From Myxococcota bacterium (GTDB lineage Bacteria > Myxococcota > JAJVIH01), in assembly GCA_022072125.1 (NCBI GenBank), contig JAJVIH010000051.1, positions 1 to 64,000 of the forward strand: a stretch of 64,000 bases of DNA, in the 5' to 3' direction. Shown here piece by piece: positions 8,819 to 18,204 of this stretch. The stretch's first letter is position 1. Each line of letters starts with the position of its first letter. The notes under the pieces are model-generated. The model was not told the origin of the DNA, searched no databases, and saw only the letters and a list, made by a program, of their open reading frames with translations. The position numbers were made by a program, and so were the translations under genes.

Positions 8819-8904
8819 GGAAAACCCCTCCGTTGATATCTCTTGTCCGGGGTGAGCGTAGCCATCCGTTTGCAGGAAAGCAAGAACACCGTCATCCGCC
8901 GCCT

Positions 8905-10104
8905 TCACGGCAGAAAATAATTCTTGCGGAGGTCCGGCGGCAGCAGCGGACAGGCATCCTTGGGTTTGGCGAAGAGCATCCGCCGCACCGACGCCACCCG
9001 GTCATAGCCCCAATCGCTCACAGGCGCCGGAAGCAGCCCAATCAGCAGGCCAAACCACCACCACGGGCCGCCCAGCGCCTTGAGAATATGAACCACGGCG
9101 CGGGAGCGGGTGAGCAATTCTCCATCCGGTTTCACCACCACCACGCTGTCCGGCAGGCTGGATCGCTGTTCCAGCGGGATACGCTCTTCAAACGTGGGGC
9201 CGCCCAGCGGGGCGAACCGGAATAATCTCGCCCGCTGTTCCGCCAGCACGAAGCGGACGGTGCGGTGGCACAATCCGCAGCCGCCGTCATAGAGCAGCAG
9301 GTCCGGGGATTCCGGGCTGGGCGCGGGCCGTCCGGGCGTTAGCCTGGACGGCCCGGACAACAGGAACGCCGCCGGGATCAACGCCCCCGGCAGCAGGAAC
9401 ATCGTCACTCCCGCCCAGGCGATGGCGTACGATTGTCCTGCCGTCTGCGAGGCGATGGCCGCGCCAATGACGCCAGCGGAAATCCACCACGGCGGGGTTG
9501 GGCCGGCCGCCATGGACACGGCGATCATGATCAACAGGGCGAGGATATGGATGACCCCGCCTGTGGGGGTGATCTGGAAACCGCCCTGCGGGTCGGGCCT
9601 TTCCCGGGCGTCCCAGGAGCCGTAGGGCGGAATCCGGGGTGAAGCGAAAAACACCCCGGCAAGGAGCAGGCTGGCCATGAATCCGCACATCGTCATCATC
9701 CACCCGGGTATGCCGGCGGTTGGCCCGCTGGCGGCCTCCACCGGGGCGGCCAGGCCGCGGATCAACCAGGTTTTGATGATCCATGCGGAAAGCAGGAGCG
9801 GCGCCGCCCGGGACCACATCCCCGCGGCGGCGGCCGCCGCCAGCAGGATCGCGATCGTGGTGTCGGCGATCATCACCAGCGAGAGGAGGGGAGCGGACCA
9901 GCCCGATTGGCGGCCCATTGCGGTCCATTGCGCCACCGCGTCCGGAATGATTCGCGGCCCCAGGCCCTCATGCGTCCATGGTCCGCCGCCTGAACCGGCC
10001 AGGAAGACCAGCAACGCGGCGATGGCGAATCCCGCGCGCGCCAGGCTGAACTGCCCGCCTGTCCAGCCGGTCACTGGTCCCAATGACGCCGTGTTTTGCA
10101 ACAT
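8905..10104 (-). CDS. Membrane protein fused to a DCC-family (DUF393) thiol-disulfide oxidoreductase-like domain
   Basis: A 399-residue protein. The first 280 or so residues contain several hydrophobic membrane segments, in the style of the HTTM/vitamin K carboxylase-like membrane domains often found with DUF393. The C-terminal domain starts LLLYDGGCGLCHRTVRFVLAEQ, the DxxCxxC motif that names the DCC family, followed by FRFAPLGG, VVVVKPDGELLTRSRAVVHIL and a final WGYDRVASVRRM segment. The CGLC pair is intact. Family proteins are predicted thioredoxin-like but their reaction is not established. ATG at 10104 is chosen because the preceding open frame lacks membrane or domain character. It is divergent from cysE. 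Confidence 0.8.
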   Translation of the reverse strand: MLQNTASLGPVTGWTGGQFSLARAGFAIAALLVFLAGSGGGPWTHEGLGPRIIPDAVAQWTAMGRQSGWSAPLLSLVMIADTTIAILLAAAAAAGMWSRAAPLLLSAWIIKTWLIRGLAAPVEAASGPTAGIPGWMMTMCGFMASLLLAGVFFASPRIPPYGSWDARERPDPQGGFQITPTGGVIHILALLIMIAVSMAAGPTPPWWISAGVIGAAIASQTAGQSYAIAWAGVTMFLLPGALIPAAFLLSGPSRLTPGRPAPSPESPDLLLYDGGCGLCHRTVRFVLAEQRARLFRFAPLGGPTFEERIPLEQRSSLPDSVVVVKPDGELLTRSRAVVHILKALGGPWWWFGLLIGLLPAPVSDWGYDRVASVRRMLFAKPKDACPLLPPDLRKNYFLP

Positions 10105-10185
10105 CGCCCGCAATGTATATGTTTGGGGGGGCGTGACAAGCGCCGGAGGGGATGTTAGAGGCGGCCCCGGCGAAGAGGTGTCCAG

Positions 10186-10890
10186 ATGATAGGCCAGGCG
10201 ATAGAAACCCTTCGGGAAGACATTCAGACCGTATTCGAGCGTGACCCGGCGGCCCGCAGCGCCGTGGAGGTGATGACCTGTTATCCTGGCATGCATGCGG
10301 TATGGGCCCATCGCATCGCCCACAAGTTGTGGCGGCGCGGCGCCCATTTGCCCGCACGAATGATCAGCCATGTCTCACGCATGGCCACGGGCGTGGAAAT
10401 CCACCCCGGGGCGACCATTGGAAGGCGGTTTTTCATTGACCATGGCATGGGCGTGGTCATCGGCGAGACCGCTGAGATCGGCGATGACTGCACCATGTAC
10501 CACGGGGTCACCCTGGGCGGCACGAGTTGGGCGAAGGAGAAGCGCCATCCCACCCTGCGCAACCATGTGGTCGTGGGCGCCGGGGCCGCCATTCTTGGCC
10601 CGATCACCGTGGGCGACCACGCCAAGATTGGCTCTGGTTCCGTGGTGGTGCGTCCCATCCCCGACAACGCCACCGTCGTCGGCCTGCCCGCCAGCGTGGT
10701 CAGTTCGCACGGCAAGGTGTCGTTCGCGCAGTACGGCATCGCGCCGGAGGAAATGCCCGATCCGCTCAAGCGGTTGTTCAACGATCTCAACGAACGCATC
10801 ACCCGCCTGGAAGAGGCGCTGAGCGCCGCGCATTCCGGCAACGGCGCCGCGGGCAAGGCGGAGTTCACGCTCAACCGCGACCATCTCTGA
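10186..10890 (+). CDS. cysE: Serine O-acetyltransferase
   Basis: Transfers acetyl from acetyl-CoA to L-serine, the first step of cysteine synthesis. The 234-residue protein has the short N-terminal helical part found in the compact CysE type (not the longer enterobacterial type) and a left-handed beta-helix of hexapeptide repeats: [31 protein letters not shown], then YHGVTLGG and [14 protein letters not shown]. His in FIDHGMG and YHGVTLGG are the conserved catalytic residues. A C-terminal extension of about 60 residues is helical. It precedes mnmA by 16 bp, an iron-sulfur/thiol theme shared with mnmA and mtaB. Confidence 0.96.
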   Translation: MIGQAIETLREDIQTVFERDPAARSAVEVMTCYPGMHAVWAHRIAHKLWRRGAHLPARMISHVSRMATGVEIHPGATIGRRFFIDHGMGVVIGETAEIGDDCTMYHGVTLGGTSWAKEKRHPTLRNHVVVGAGAAILGPITVGDHAKIGSGSVVVRPIPDNATVVGLPASVVSSHGKVSFAQYGIAPEEMPDPLKRLFNDLNERITRLEEALSAAHSGNGAAGKAEFTLNRDHL

Positions 10891-10906
10891 ACCGTCCGCT
10901 TTCCCC

Positions 10907-12076
10907 ATGGAATCGTTGACCCGCACCCTGGAGGAACTGTCGCGGCATCGCGGCAAGCGCGTGGTTGTCGCCATGAGCGGCGGCGTGGACTCCAGCGTGG
11001 CGGCCGCCCTCTGCGCCGAGGCGGGGCTCGACGCCGTCGGCATGGCGATGAAGGTTTATTCGTATCCAGGCGGCGGGAAGGGGTTCAGCAAGACCTGCTG
11101 TTCCCCCGAGGATATGTACGACGCCCGCGCGGTGGCCGGCGCAATCGGCATTCCATTCTTCGTCGTGAATTACGAGGACGAATTCCGCCGCGATGTCATC
11201 GAACCCTTCGTGGACGCCTACCTGCACGGACGCACGCCCAATCCCTGCGTGTTGTGCAACGAGAAGGTCAAGTTTGGCCGCCTGTGGACCCGCGCCCAGG
11301 AGATCGGCGCGGAGTTCGTGGTCACCGGCCATTATGCGCGCATCGGCCAGGATGAACGCGGGCCGGTGCTGCTGCGCGGCGCCGAGGCCGATCGCGACCA
11401 GTCGTATTTCCTCTACCGGATGAGCCGCGACCAGCTTCGCCACACCCTTTTTCCCGTCGGCGCGATGAACAAGGCGGATGTGCGCGCCCTCGCGGCCCGG
11501 CTGGGATTCGTCACCGCCGCCAAGCCCGACAGCCAGGAAATCTGCTTCGTCCCCGATCACAGGCACGGAGAGTTCATCGGGAAGCATTCGGACCAGACCC
11601 GCCCGGGCGTCATCACGGATGAAAGCGGCCGCGTGCTCGGCGAACACGCGGGCGTGCATCATTTCACCATCGGGCAGCGGCGTGGATTGCAGGTCGCCGC
11701 GGGCGAGCGCCTGTACGTGTCGGACATCAATGCGGAGACCGGCGCGGTCACCCTGGGCGGGCCGGAAAGCATCCTGCATGGTTCGTTCACCATCCGCGAT
11801 CCCCACTGGCTGGATGGCCCGCCGCCGCCGGATCGCGTGCTGTCCGTGCGGGTCCGGCACCGCCACGCCGGCGCGCCCGCCACGGTGGAGCGCATGGCCG
11901 GCGGCGGGACGCTGGTTCGCCTCTCCTCCCCGGTGCGCGCGGTCACGCCCGGCCAGATCGCGGTGCTCCACGATGGCGATGCGGTGGTTGGCGGCGGCGT
12001 GATTGATGTCGCCTTCACCGTCCGCGAAAGCGCGGGCGCGGGCCGGCGGCCGGCCCAGGCGGAGACCGCCGCGTGA
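10907..12076 (+). CDS. mnmA: tRNA-specific 2-thiouridylase MnmA
   Basis: ATP-dependent enzyme that installs 2-thiouridine at the wobble position of tRNA Lys, Glu and Gln. The PP-loop motif SGGVDSS lies at residues 24-30. The catalytic Cys of PNPCVLCN and the second Cys of [10 protein letters not shown] are both present. VTGHYARI and DQSYFLYRM are further family signatures, and the C-terminal beta-barrel ([15 protein letters not shown]) is complete. At 389 residues it is slightly longer than usual, with an N-terminal addition of about 15 residues. Its TGA overlaps the GTG start of mtaB by 4 bp. Confidence 0.96.
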   Translation: MESLTRTLEELSRHRGKRVVVAMSGGVDSSVAAALCAEAGLDAVGMAMKVYSYPGGGKGFSKTCCSPEDMYDARAVAGAIGIPFFVVNYEDEFRRDVIEPFVDAYLHGRTPNPCVLCNEKVKFGRLWTRAQEIGAEFVVTGHYARIGQDERGPVLLRGAEADRDQSYFLYRMSRDQLRHTLFPVGAMNKADVRALAARLGFVTAAKPDSQEICFVPDHRHGEFIGKHSDQTRPGVITDESGRVLGEHAGVHHFTIGQRRGLQVAAGERLYVSDINAETGAVTLGGPESILHGSFTIRDPHWLDGPPPPDRVLSVRVRHRHAGAPATVERMAGGGTLVRLSSPVRAVTPGQIAVLHDGDAVVGGGVIDVAFTVRESAGAGRRPAQAETAA

Positions 12077-13404
12077 ATTCCCCGCTGGATCATCCATCTC
12101 CGGCTGACGGCCGGTGGCGCGTGGCCGTTCATACATTGGGCTGCAAGGTCAACCAGTACGACTCCGCGGTGCTGGCCTCGCACCTGGAGGCGTCGCGCTA
12201 CCAGGTGGTGGAAGACGCCGGCTCCGCCGATGCGCTGGTGCTCAACACCTGCACGGTCACCCACCGCGCCGGCGCCGATGCGGGGCAGATCGTCCGGCGT
12301 TTCCGCCGGCTCAATCCCCATGGGCGCGTCATCCTCACCGGATGTTTCGCTTCCGGTTATCCGGCGGAAGCGGCGGCCATCGCAGGCGTGGATGCGGTGG
12401 TCTCCAACGAGGACAAAGGGCGCGCCGCGCAACTGGTGGCCGAACTGCTGGGCGAGGACCCGCTGCCCGCAGTGGACACCTTCGATTTCGATGCGCCGCT
12501 GCTCAACCAGTTGGGACATACGCGGCCCTTCATCAAAATCCAGGACGGCTGCAACTCGCTGTGTTCCTACTGCATCATTCCCACCACGCGCGGCCCTTCG
12601 CGCAGCCGCCCGGCGGAGTCCATTCTCCGGCAATTGCGCGCCATTGACGCCCAGGGCGCGCCGGAAGTGGTGTTGACCGGCATCCACATGGGAACCTGGG
12701 GAAGGGACTTGCCAGACCGTCCGCGCCTGGCCGGCCTGCTGCGCGAGATCGTGGAGGATTCCACCACCCGTTTCCGGGTCCGGTTGTCGTCCATCGAGCC
12801 GATGGAATTTCCCCGCGAACTGATTGACCTGGCGGCTGATCATCCGCGCGTGTGCAACCACCTGCATATCCCCTTGCAGAGCGGCGGCGACGGCGTGCTG
12901 CGCGCCATGCGCCGCCCCTACCGCCGCGAGGATTACCGCCGCCTGATGTTTCAGCTTCACGAACGCATTCCCGGCTTGTGCGCGGGGATTGACGTGATCG
13001 CGGGCTTTCCCGGCGAGGACGAGGCGGCGTTTGAATCCACCCTGCGTCTGCTGGAGGAGATTCCCTGGGCCTACCTGCATGTGTTCAGTTTCAGTCCGCG
13101 CCCTGGAACCAGCGCGGCGGAGATGCCCAATCAGGTGGACCCCACGGTCATCTCCCGCCGGGCGGAGGTGTTGCGAAAACTATCCTTGCGCCGCCGCAGG
13201 GAGTTTTACCGCTCCCAACTGGGCCAGGCGGCGGAAACGGTCATCGAACGCGAAACCAGCCCGCTCTGGCGGCAAGGGTGCACTTCCAATTATATCCCGG
13301 TGCGCTTCATGGGCCCGGTCCTGCCCGCGCCGGGAAGCCGCGTGCGCGCCCGCCTGACCGCGCTCTCCCGCGAGGGCGTGCTGGGTGAAGTGATCGCGGA
13401 CTGA
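12073..13404 (+). CDS. mtaB: tRNA t6A methylthiotransferase MtaB
   Basis: Radical SAM enzyme that converts t6A37 to ms2t6A in tRNA. The 443-residue protein has the N-terminal UPF0004 domain with its three iron-sulfur Cys ([24 protein letters not shown]), the radical SAM motif CNSLCSYC at about residue 160 and the C-terminal TRAM-like region. The spelling LGCKVNQY and GPSRSRP favours MtaB over MiaB or RimO. The start is GTG, overlapping mnmA by 4 bp, so two tRNA thio-modification enzymes are cotranslated. Confidence 0.93.
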   Translation: MNSPLDHPSPADGRWRVAVHTLGCKVNQYDSAVLASHLEASRYQVVEDAGSADALVLNTCTVTHRAGADAGQIVRRFRRLNPHGRVILTGCFASGYPAEAAAIAGVDAVVSNEDKGRAAQLVAELLGEDPLPAVDTFDFDAPLLNQLGHTRPFIKIQDGCNSLCSYCIIPTTRGPSRSRPAESILRQLRAIDAQGAPEVVLTGIHMGTWGRDLPDRPRLAGLLREIVEDSTTRFRVRLSSIEPMEFPRELIDLAADHPRVCNHLHIPLQSGGDGVLRAMRRPYRREDYRRLMFQLHERIPGLCAGIDVIAGFPGEDEAAFESTLRLLEEIPWAYLHVFSFSPRPGTSAAEMPNQVDPTVISRRAEVLRKLSLRRRREFYRSQLGQAAETVIERETSPLWRQGCTSNYIPVRFMGPVLPAPGSRVRARLTALSREGVLGEVIAD

Positions 13405-13498
13405 AAGCCCGCGCTTGACCGCACGGGGCTTTGATCATATTTCCGCCGCGATTTTCCGCCGTTCCGGCGCCGCGAACCGCATTACTGGAGAATCCACC

Positions 13499-14347
13499 AT
13501 GCGTTCATTCTGGCTGTTTCCCGTGTTGTTGATGGCCGTTGTTTTGTCCGCCTGCGAAGACAAGGAGACCCGCGAGGCGCTGAAGAAGGCGCAGGCGGAA
13601 CTGGAGACCACCAAACGATCCCTCTCCGAACTGCAGGGCGAGCGCATCCGCCTGGACGGCGAACTCAAGCGCCTGGCGGAACAACTCTCCGCGAAAACCA
13701 AGGAAGCGGAGGACCTGAAGGCGGAATTGGACCGCGTGAAATCCTCCTCCGCCATCGCTTCCGAACCGCTTCCCGGGGTTCCCGAAGTGGCGAAGATGCC
13801 GCCCGGCAAGCTGAAGAACTTCAAGGGAACGGTGTATGCGCTGATCAAGACCAACCTGGGCGACATCAAGCTCAAGCTGTACCACGACAAGGCCCCCCTG
13901 ACCGTCGCCAATTTCATTGGCCTGGCCAGCGGCGTGAAGGAGTGGAAAGACCCGCGCACGGGCCAGATGATGAAAGACAAGCGTTTTTACGATGGGGTGA
14001 TTTTCCACCGCGTGATTCCCGGTTTCATGATCCAGGGCGGCGACCCGCTGGGCGTTGGGATGGGCGGTCCCGGATATACCTTCGCGGATGAATTTCATCC
14101 GTCGCTGAGCTTCAACAAGCCGGGTCTGCTGGCGATGGCCAATTCCGGCCCCGCCACCAACGGCAGCCAGTTCTTCATCACCGACAAGGACAGCCTGCCT
14201 TCGCACCTCAACAACCGGCACAGCATCTTCGGCGAGGTGGTGGAAGGCTTGGACGTGGTGAACCGCATCGCCAACACGCCGCGCGGCGGCAATGACCGGC
14301 CCAATACTCCCGTGGTCATGCAGCGGGTGATCATCTCGCAGCAATGA
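13499..14347 (+). CDS. Lipoprotein cyclophilin-type peptidyl-prolyl isomerase
   Basis: A 282-residue protein with a lipoprotein signal (MRSFWLFPVLLMAVVLSAC), a predicted coiled coil at residues 22-80 (KKAQAELETTKRSLSEL and onward) and a cyclophilin domain from about residue 108. The core motifs FYDGVIFHRVIPGFMIQGGD, GPATNGSQFFI and HSIFGEVVEG are intact, so it should be active on Xaa-Pro bonds in the cell envelope. TGGAG precedes the ATG at 13499. The coiled coil spacer between lipid anchor and enzyme is unusual among cyclophilins. Downstream genes run on the opposite strand. Confidence 0.92.
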   Translation: MRSFWLFPVLLMAVVLSACEDKETREALKKAQAELETTKRSLSELQGERIRLDGELKRLAEQLSAKTKEAEDLKAELDRVKSSSAIASEPLPGVPEVAKMPPGKLKNFKGTVYALIKTNLGDIKLKLYHDKAPLTVANFIGLASGVKEWKDPRTGQMMKDKRFYDGVIFHRVIPGFMIQGGDPLGVGMGGPGYTFADEFHPSLSFNKPGLLAMANSGPATNGSQFFITDKDSLPSHLNNRHSIFGEVVEGLDVVNRIANTPRGGNDRPNTPVVMQRVIISQQ

Positions 14348-14503
14348 ACCTTGTTCCTGGCGCCCCGTTCCCCTCCATTCCAGCCGCCCGGCAATGAACT
14401 GGTGGGGTTCTCCCTCCGCGCCGCAAGGTGTGGGGAGGGGAAAGCCGCGCGGCGACATGGGCGAGGTTGGCTGGGCGCGGGGGATGGAAGAGGCGCCGCG
14501 GCG

Positions 14504-15535
14504 TCACACGGGGGTTTTGTAGAGCAGCACGCGGCCGTCGTCGTGGCTGGCGGCGAGCAACTGTCCGCCCGGATTCCACGCCACCCGCGTGACCACGCCG
14601 CTTCCACCCGCCAGGGCCGCGGGCTGGGCGTTTTTGCGCGGGTTCCACCAGATGACCATGCCGTCCCGGCCGCCGGTGGCCAGCAGATCGCCGGTGGGCT
14701 GAAAGGCGAGATCGGTCAACAAATCCTGGTGTCCGCTCAGGGTGCGCGGACGCGACCCCACCGGACCCTTGCCGGAGAAATCCCATACGATGCTCTCGAC
14801 GCCGCCGCCGGTGGCGAGATAGCGGGATTCCCGATCCCATGACAGTTCGCGCAGCTTGGTGGGGTACCCGGACATCTCCATGTCCTCGCCGGTGCGGGCG
14901 TTCCAGACATGCACCGCCGCATCCTGGCAACCGCAGGCTATCCATTTGCCATTGGGGCTCCAGCGCAGGGAGATCATCGAACTGCCCCAGGGATATTCCT
15001 TTTCGGGTTTTTCCTGCCCGAGCCGCCACAGCACCGCGCGTTTGTAGCCCGCGAAGGCGATGGCGTTGCCGCCCGGCTGCCACTGGATGGCCGCGATGGT
15101 GCTGTTGTTGGGCGGCAGGGCCTGCTGCAATTCCCCGCTGGATTTCCAGAACTGCAGGTGTTTGCCCGAAGCGGCGGCGATGACGTCCGACCGGTGGTTC
15201 CAGTCCAGGTGCTCGACCCATGCGCCGGCGGTTTTCATCGCCCAGGCTTGTTGTCCCGAGGCGTTGTTCCACACCCGCAGGAAACCATCCTGCCCGCCCG
15301 AGGCCAGCAATTCGCCATCGGCGGACCAGGCCAGGCAAAGCGCCCCCATGGCGTGGCCGGGATAGCGGCCGGTGATCACGCCGGATTCCGTGCGCGCCAC
15401 CACCACCTCGCCGGACGCCGCGGCGGCCGCCAGATACTGGCTGTCCGGCGACCACGCCAGGGCGTTGACGTAATCGCCCGCGTCAATCGTCCAGAAGGGT
15501 TCGGGTTTCACGGGGCCCTTGTTCACGCCAAACAT
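14504..15535 (-). CDS. WD40 repeat protein
   Basis: A 343-residue protein made of about seven WD40 blades, probably one complete beta-propeller (ALAWSPDSQYLAAAAASGEV, LAWSADGELLASGGQDGFLRVW, and LAFQPTGDLLATGGRDGMVIWW). There is no signal peptide, so it is likely cytoplasmic. The ATG at 15535 lies inside the end of the upstream GTPase gene (13 bp overlap), suggesting translational coupling and possibly a physical scaffold role for the GTPase. An upstream in-frame start would add 28 residues of no propeller character. Confidence 0.88.
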   Translation of the reverse strand: MFGVNKGPVKPEPFWTIDAGDYVNALAWSPDSQYLAAAAASGEVVVARTESGVITGRYPGHAMGALCLAWSADGELLASGGQDGFLRVWNNASGQQAWAMKTAGAWVEHLDWNHRSDVIAAASGKHLQFWKSSGELQQALPPNNSTIAAIQWQPGGNAIAFAGYKRAVLWRLGQEKPEKEYPWGSSMISLRWSPNGKWIACGCQDAAVHVWNARTGEDMEMSGYPTKLRELSWDRESRYLATGGGVESIVWDFSGKGPVGSRPRTLSGHQDLLTDLAFQPTGDLLATGGRDGMVIWWNPRKNAQPAALAGGSGVVTRVAWNPGGQLLAASHDDGRVLLYKTPV

Positions 15536-16860
15536 TTGCGGAATCCGTCTTCCAGTTCCTTGCGGTTCAGGTTCTTGCCGATGAACACCACCTGGTTGCC
15601 GCGTTCGCCCGGCTTCCATGGGCGGTCCGGTTTGGCGTCGAACAGCATGTGGACGCCCTGGAAAATCAGGCGCTGATCGCTGCCCTTGATGCTCAGCACG
15701 CCTTTTGACCGGTAGATATCCGCGCCTTTTTCCCGCAGCAGGTTACCCAGCCATTTGTTGAGCCGGTTTTCATCGAGATCGCCCTTCATCTCGATGCCCA
15801 CGCTGGTTACATCGTCTTCGTGATCATGTCCGCCTTCGTAGTGATGGTGGGCGGCGGCGCGGACCCGGCCCCGGGCGTCGTGCAAGGCGAAGTGAAATTC
15901 GTGGGGATCATGCTGGAGGAAGACGGCGTAGTGGCCATCCCTGGGAATGCGCAGTTCGAACTCGCGCCCGCCCGGCAGATCAAGGACATGGGACGAACCA
16001 TCAGGCTCCACGGTCCCGCCCGCCGTCACGGTCTTCCTGTTGGCGGACCAGGCGATCAGAACCTGTTTCTCCAGTTCGAACAGGGCGTTGTTGTCCGCGC
16101 CATTGGCGGGGACCACCACCAGTTGCATGGAAGGGTCATCGCCGGCAGGCAGCTTGAGGGTATAAGACCCTTCGCGCAGGTGATAAACCTCGGCGCATTC
16201 AAACGGGTATTCCGGCTCCAGAAAGGAAGGCTTGATGGAGACCGCGCGCTCCAGGTCAAAGCCGCCGATATTGAGGATTTTGTCCAGGTCCACCACCGAA
16301 TTGCGGGTACGGTACAGCTTGGCGGCGGCGTTGATGGACCGGATGCGTTCTTCCAGCCTGTCGAGGGTGTGTTCATCCGCCAGATCGGTCTTGTTGAGGA
16401 GGATGACATCACCAAAGGCGATCTGTTCGCGGCATTCGCCGCTGGTGTCAATATGACGCCACACATGTTTGGAGTCCACGACGGTGACAATGGCGTCCAG
16501 GCGAACGGCGGCTTTCACCTCGTCGTCGGCGAAGAAGGTCTGGGCGACCGGAGAAGGATCGGCCATGCCCGTGGTTTCGACCAGGATATGGTCGAATTTG
16601 TCGCGGCGCTTCATGAGTTGGCCCAGGATGCGGATCAGGTCGCCGCGCACGGTGCAGCAGATGCAGCCGTTGTTCATCTCGAAGATTTCCTCGTCGGCGC
16701 CGATGACGAGGGCGTTGTCAATTCCCACCTCGCCGAATTCGTTTTCGATGACCGCGATGCGCTTTCCGTGCTGGGCGGTGAGGATATAATTCAGCAGCGT
16801 GGTTTTCCCCGAGCCCAGGAAGCCAGTAAGGATGGTGACGGGTACGCGATTGTCCGGCAT
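15523..16860 (-). CDS. COG0523 (CobW/G3E family) GTPase with extra inserted domain
   Basis: A metal-associated GTPase of 445 residues. Walker A GFLGSGKTT is at residues 13-21, the metal site CICC at 66-69, ETTG and NKTDL follow, and the C-terminal CobW domain occupies roughly residues 345-445 (MKGDLDENRLNKWL through FIGKNLNR). Between the two lies an insert of about 120 residues with beta-rich character and a DHEDD/HHHYEGGHDH-type His-rich end close to residue 340. COG0523 proteins act as metallochaperones for zinc, cobalt or iron; the His cluster fits this. The metal cannot be named, because no Zur box or partner metalloenzyme is visible. It overlaps the WD40 gene. Confidence 0.9.
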   Translation of the reverse strand: MPDNRVPVTILTGFLGSGKTTLLNYILTAQHGKRIAVIENEFGEVGIDNALVIGADEEIFEMNNGCICCTVRGDLIRILGQLMKRRDKFDHILVETTGMADPSPVAQTFFADDEVKAAVRLDAIVTVVDSKHVWRHIDTSGECREQIAFGDVILLNKTDLADEHTLDRLEERIRSINAAAKLYRTRNSVVDLDKILNIGGFDLERAVSIKPSFLEPEYPFECAEVYHLREGSYTLKLPAGDDPSMQLVVVPANGADNNALFELEKQVLIAWSANRKTVTAGGTVEPDGSSHVLDLPGGREFELRIPRDGHYAVFLQHDPHEFHFALHDARGRVRAAAHHHYEGGHDHEDDVTSVGIEMKGDLDENRLNKWLGNLLREKGADIYRSKGVLSIKGSDQRLIFQGVHMLFDAKPDRPWKPGERGNQVVFIGKNLNRKELEDGFRKCLA

Positions 16861-16987
16861 GACGAATCCTTTCTTTCAGACCGGCAAGAATAACCACTGG
16901 CGGATGGTCTGCAAGTCATCCCGCATGGGGGCTTGACCGGCGATTGCGGTGGAGGCCGGCGGATACAGACGGCGTGCGGCGGAGTTT

Positions 16988-18124
16988 TTACACCGCGCTG
17001 GCGAAACGGCCGGGCAGAAACGGCTTGGCGAGGGCTTCATCCACCGGCAAGCCAAGCGAATGGGCGGCGGCCAGGCGGCCCACCCCGGCGCTGGTGGACA
17101 TGCCATGCCCCCCCAGGCAGGCGCACCAGATGAAGTTTTTCAGGTCCGGGTCCGGCCCCACCAGGAAATGCTCTCCGTCGGTGAAGGTGCGCAGCCCCGC
17201 CCATCCATGGTCAATCACCGCGTGTCCAATGGCGGGGAAGACCTCCGCCACCCGCTTGATCGCTATCTCGCCCAGTTCATCCACAAGCCGGGGCGAACCG
17301 GGCGACACCACGGTTTCATCGCAGGGGGAGATCATCAGCGCCTGGCCATCCGGGCGGAAATAGACCTTCCGCCCCACATGCCAGACAAAGGGCCAGTCCG
17401 GATTGACCATCGCCAGCGGTTTGGTCACGAACAGGTGCCGCCGCCGGGGTTCGATATGAAACCGCCCGGCGCCGGCCATGGCGCCAATGACCCCGCACCA
17501 GGCGCCCGCCGCGTTGACGACGCTGTCGCAGGGAATTTCTTCCCGGGCCGTTTGCACCGCCAGAATCACGCCGTCCTCGGCGGCGAAGCCTTGCACCGCC
17601 GTTCCAAGCCGGATTTCCGCGCCCAGTTCCGCGGCCTTGCGCAAATACAGCCGGACCAACTGGTGAATATCCACCAGGCCATCGGCGGAGCCATGCACGG
17701 CCAGATCAAACCGGGCCCCATCCAGTGCGGGGACGATGCGCGCGGCGTCCCGCGGACCCAGCACCGCGAAGGGCAACCCCTGTTCGCGCAGGGATTTCCC
17801 GATGCGCATGAGTTTTTCCTCTTGCGCCTTGTCTCCCAGAATCAGCGAACCGATGGGGCGGAAGAGGTGCGGGTCTTTGCCTTCCTCCAGCGCCTGGCGA
17901 AGGAACGCGGAGGTCTCCCGGCACAGCGCCACGACTTCCGGTTCGTACAGGGAATGGCGGAGCATGCTTGCGTTCTGGCTGGAGGCGTGGCTGCCGGGCC
18001 CGGGTTCGCGTTCCAGCACAATGACGCGCGCGCCCTCCAGGGCGAGCCGCCAGGCCGTGGCCGCGCCCGCGAACCCCGCGCCAATCACAACTACTACGGG
18101 TTTATTCGCCATGGTGAAATTCAT
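16988..18124 (-). CDS. FAD-dependent oxidoreductase, DAO family
   Basis: A 378-residue flavoprotein of the glycine/D-amino acid oxidase family. The N-terminal Rossmann motif VVVIGAGFAGAATAWRLA and ERE at the end of the second strand are clear, as are DIHQLVRLYLRKAAELGAEI, VNAAGAWCG and the C-terminal FAD element (CACLGGHGMSTSAGVG). Substrate cannot be told by eye; sarcosine, D-amino acids and related amines are family substrates. An ATG four codons in (18112) is equally plausible; neither has a good ribosome binding site. It is a single gene, unrelated by strand spacing to its neighbours. Confidence 0.88.
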   Translation of the reverse strand: MNFTMANKPVVVVIGAGFAGAATAWRLALEGARVIVLEREPGPGSHASSQNASMLRHSLYEPEVVALCRETSAFLRQALEEGKDPHLFRPIGSLILGDKAQEEKLMRIGKSLREQGLPFAVLGPRDAARIVPALDGARFDLAVHGSADGLVDIHQLVRLYLRKAAELGAEIRLGTAVQGFAAEDGVILAVQTAREEIPCDSVVNAAGAWCGVIGAMAGAGRFHIEPRRRHLFVTKPLAMVNPDWPFVWHVGRKVYFRPDGQALMISPCDETVVSPGSPRLVDELGEIAIKRVAEVFPAIGHAVIDHGWAGLRTFTDGEHFLVGPDPDLKNFIWCACLGGHGMSTSAGVGRLAAAHSLGLPVDEALAKPFLPGRFASAV

Positions 18125-18134
18125 ACTGCCGGTG

Positions 18135-18171
18135 AAAAAGCAGAAGGGACGTGAGTGATATCACGCCCCTT
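18135..18171 (-). terminator. Terminator downstream of the ASH/VWA lipoprotein gene
   Basis: An 11-bp stem with one mismatch, AAGGGACGTGA (18144-18154) and TCACGCCCCTT (18161-18171). On the minus strand it is followed after four bases by a short T run. It begins 34 bp past the stop of the large lipoprotein gene. Confidence 0.5.
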
Positions 18172-18204
18172 CGCCGCAGTTTCCGGCGTTCCGTTCAGAC
18201 GGCG

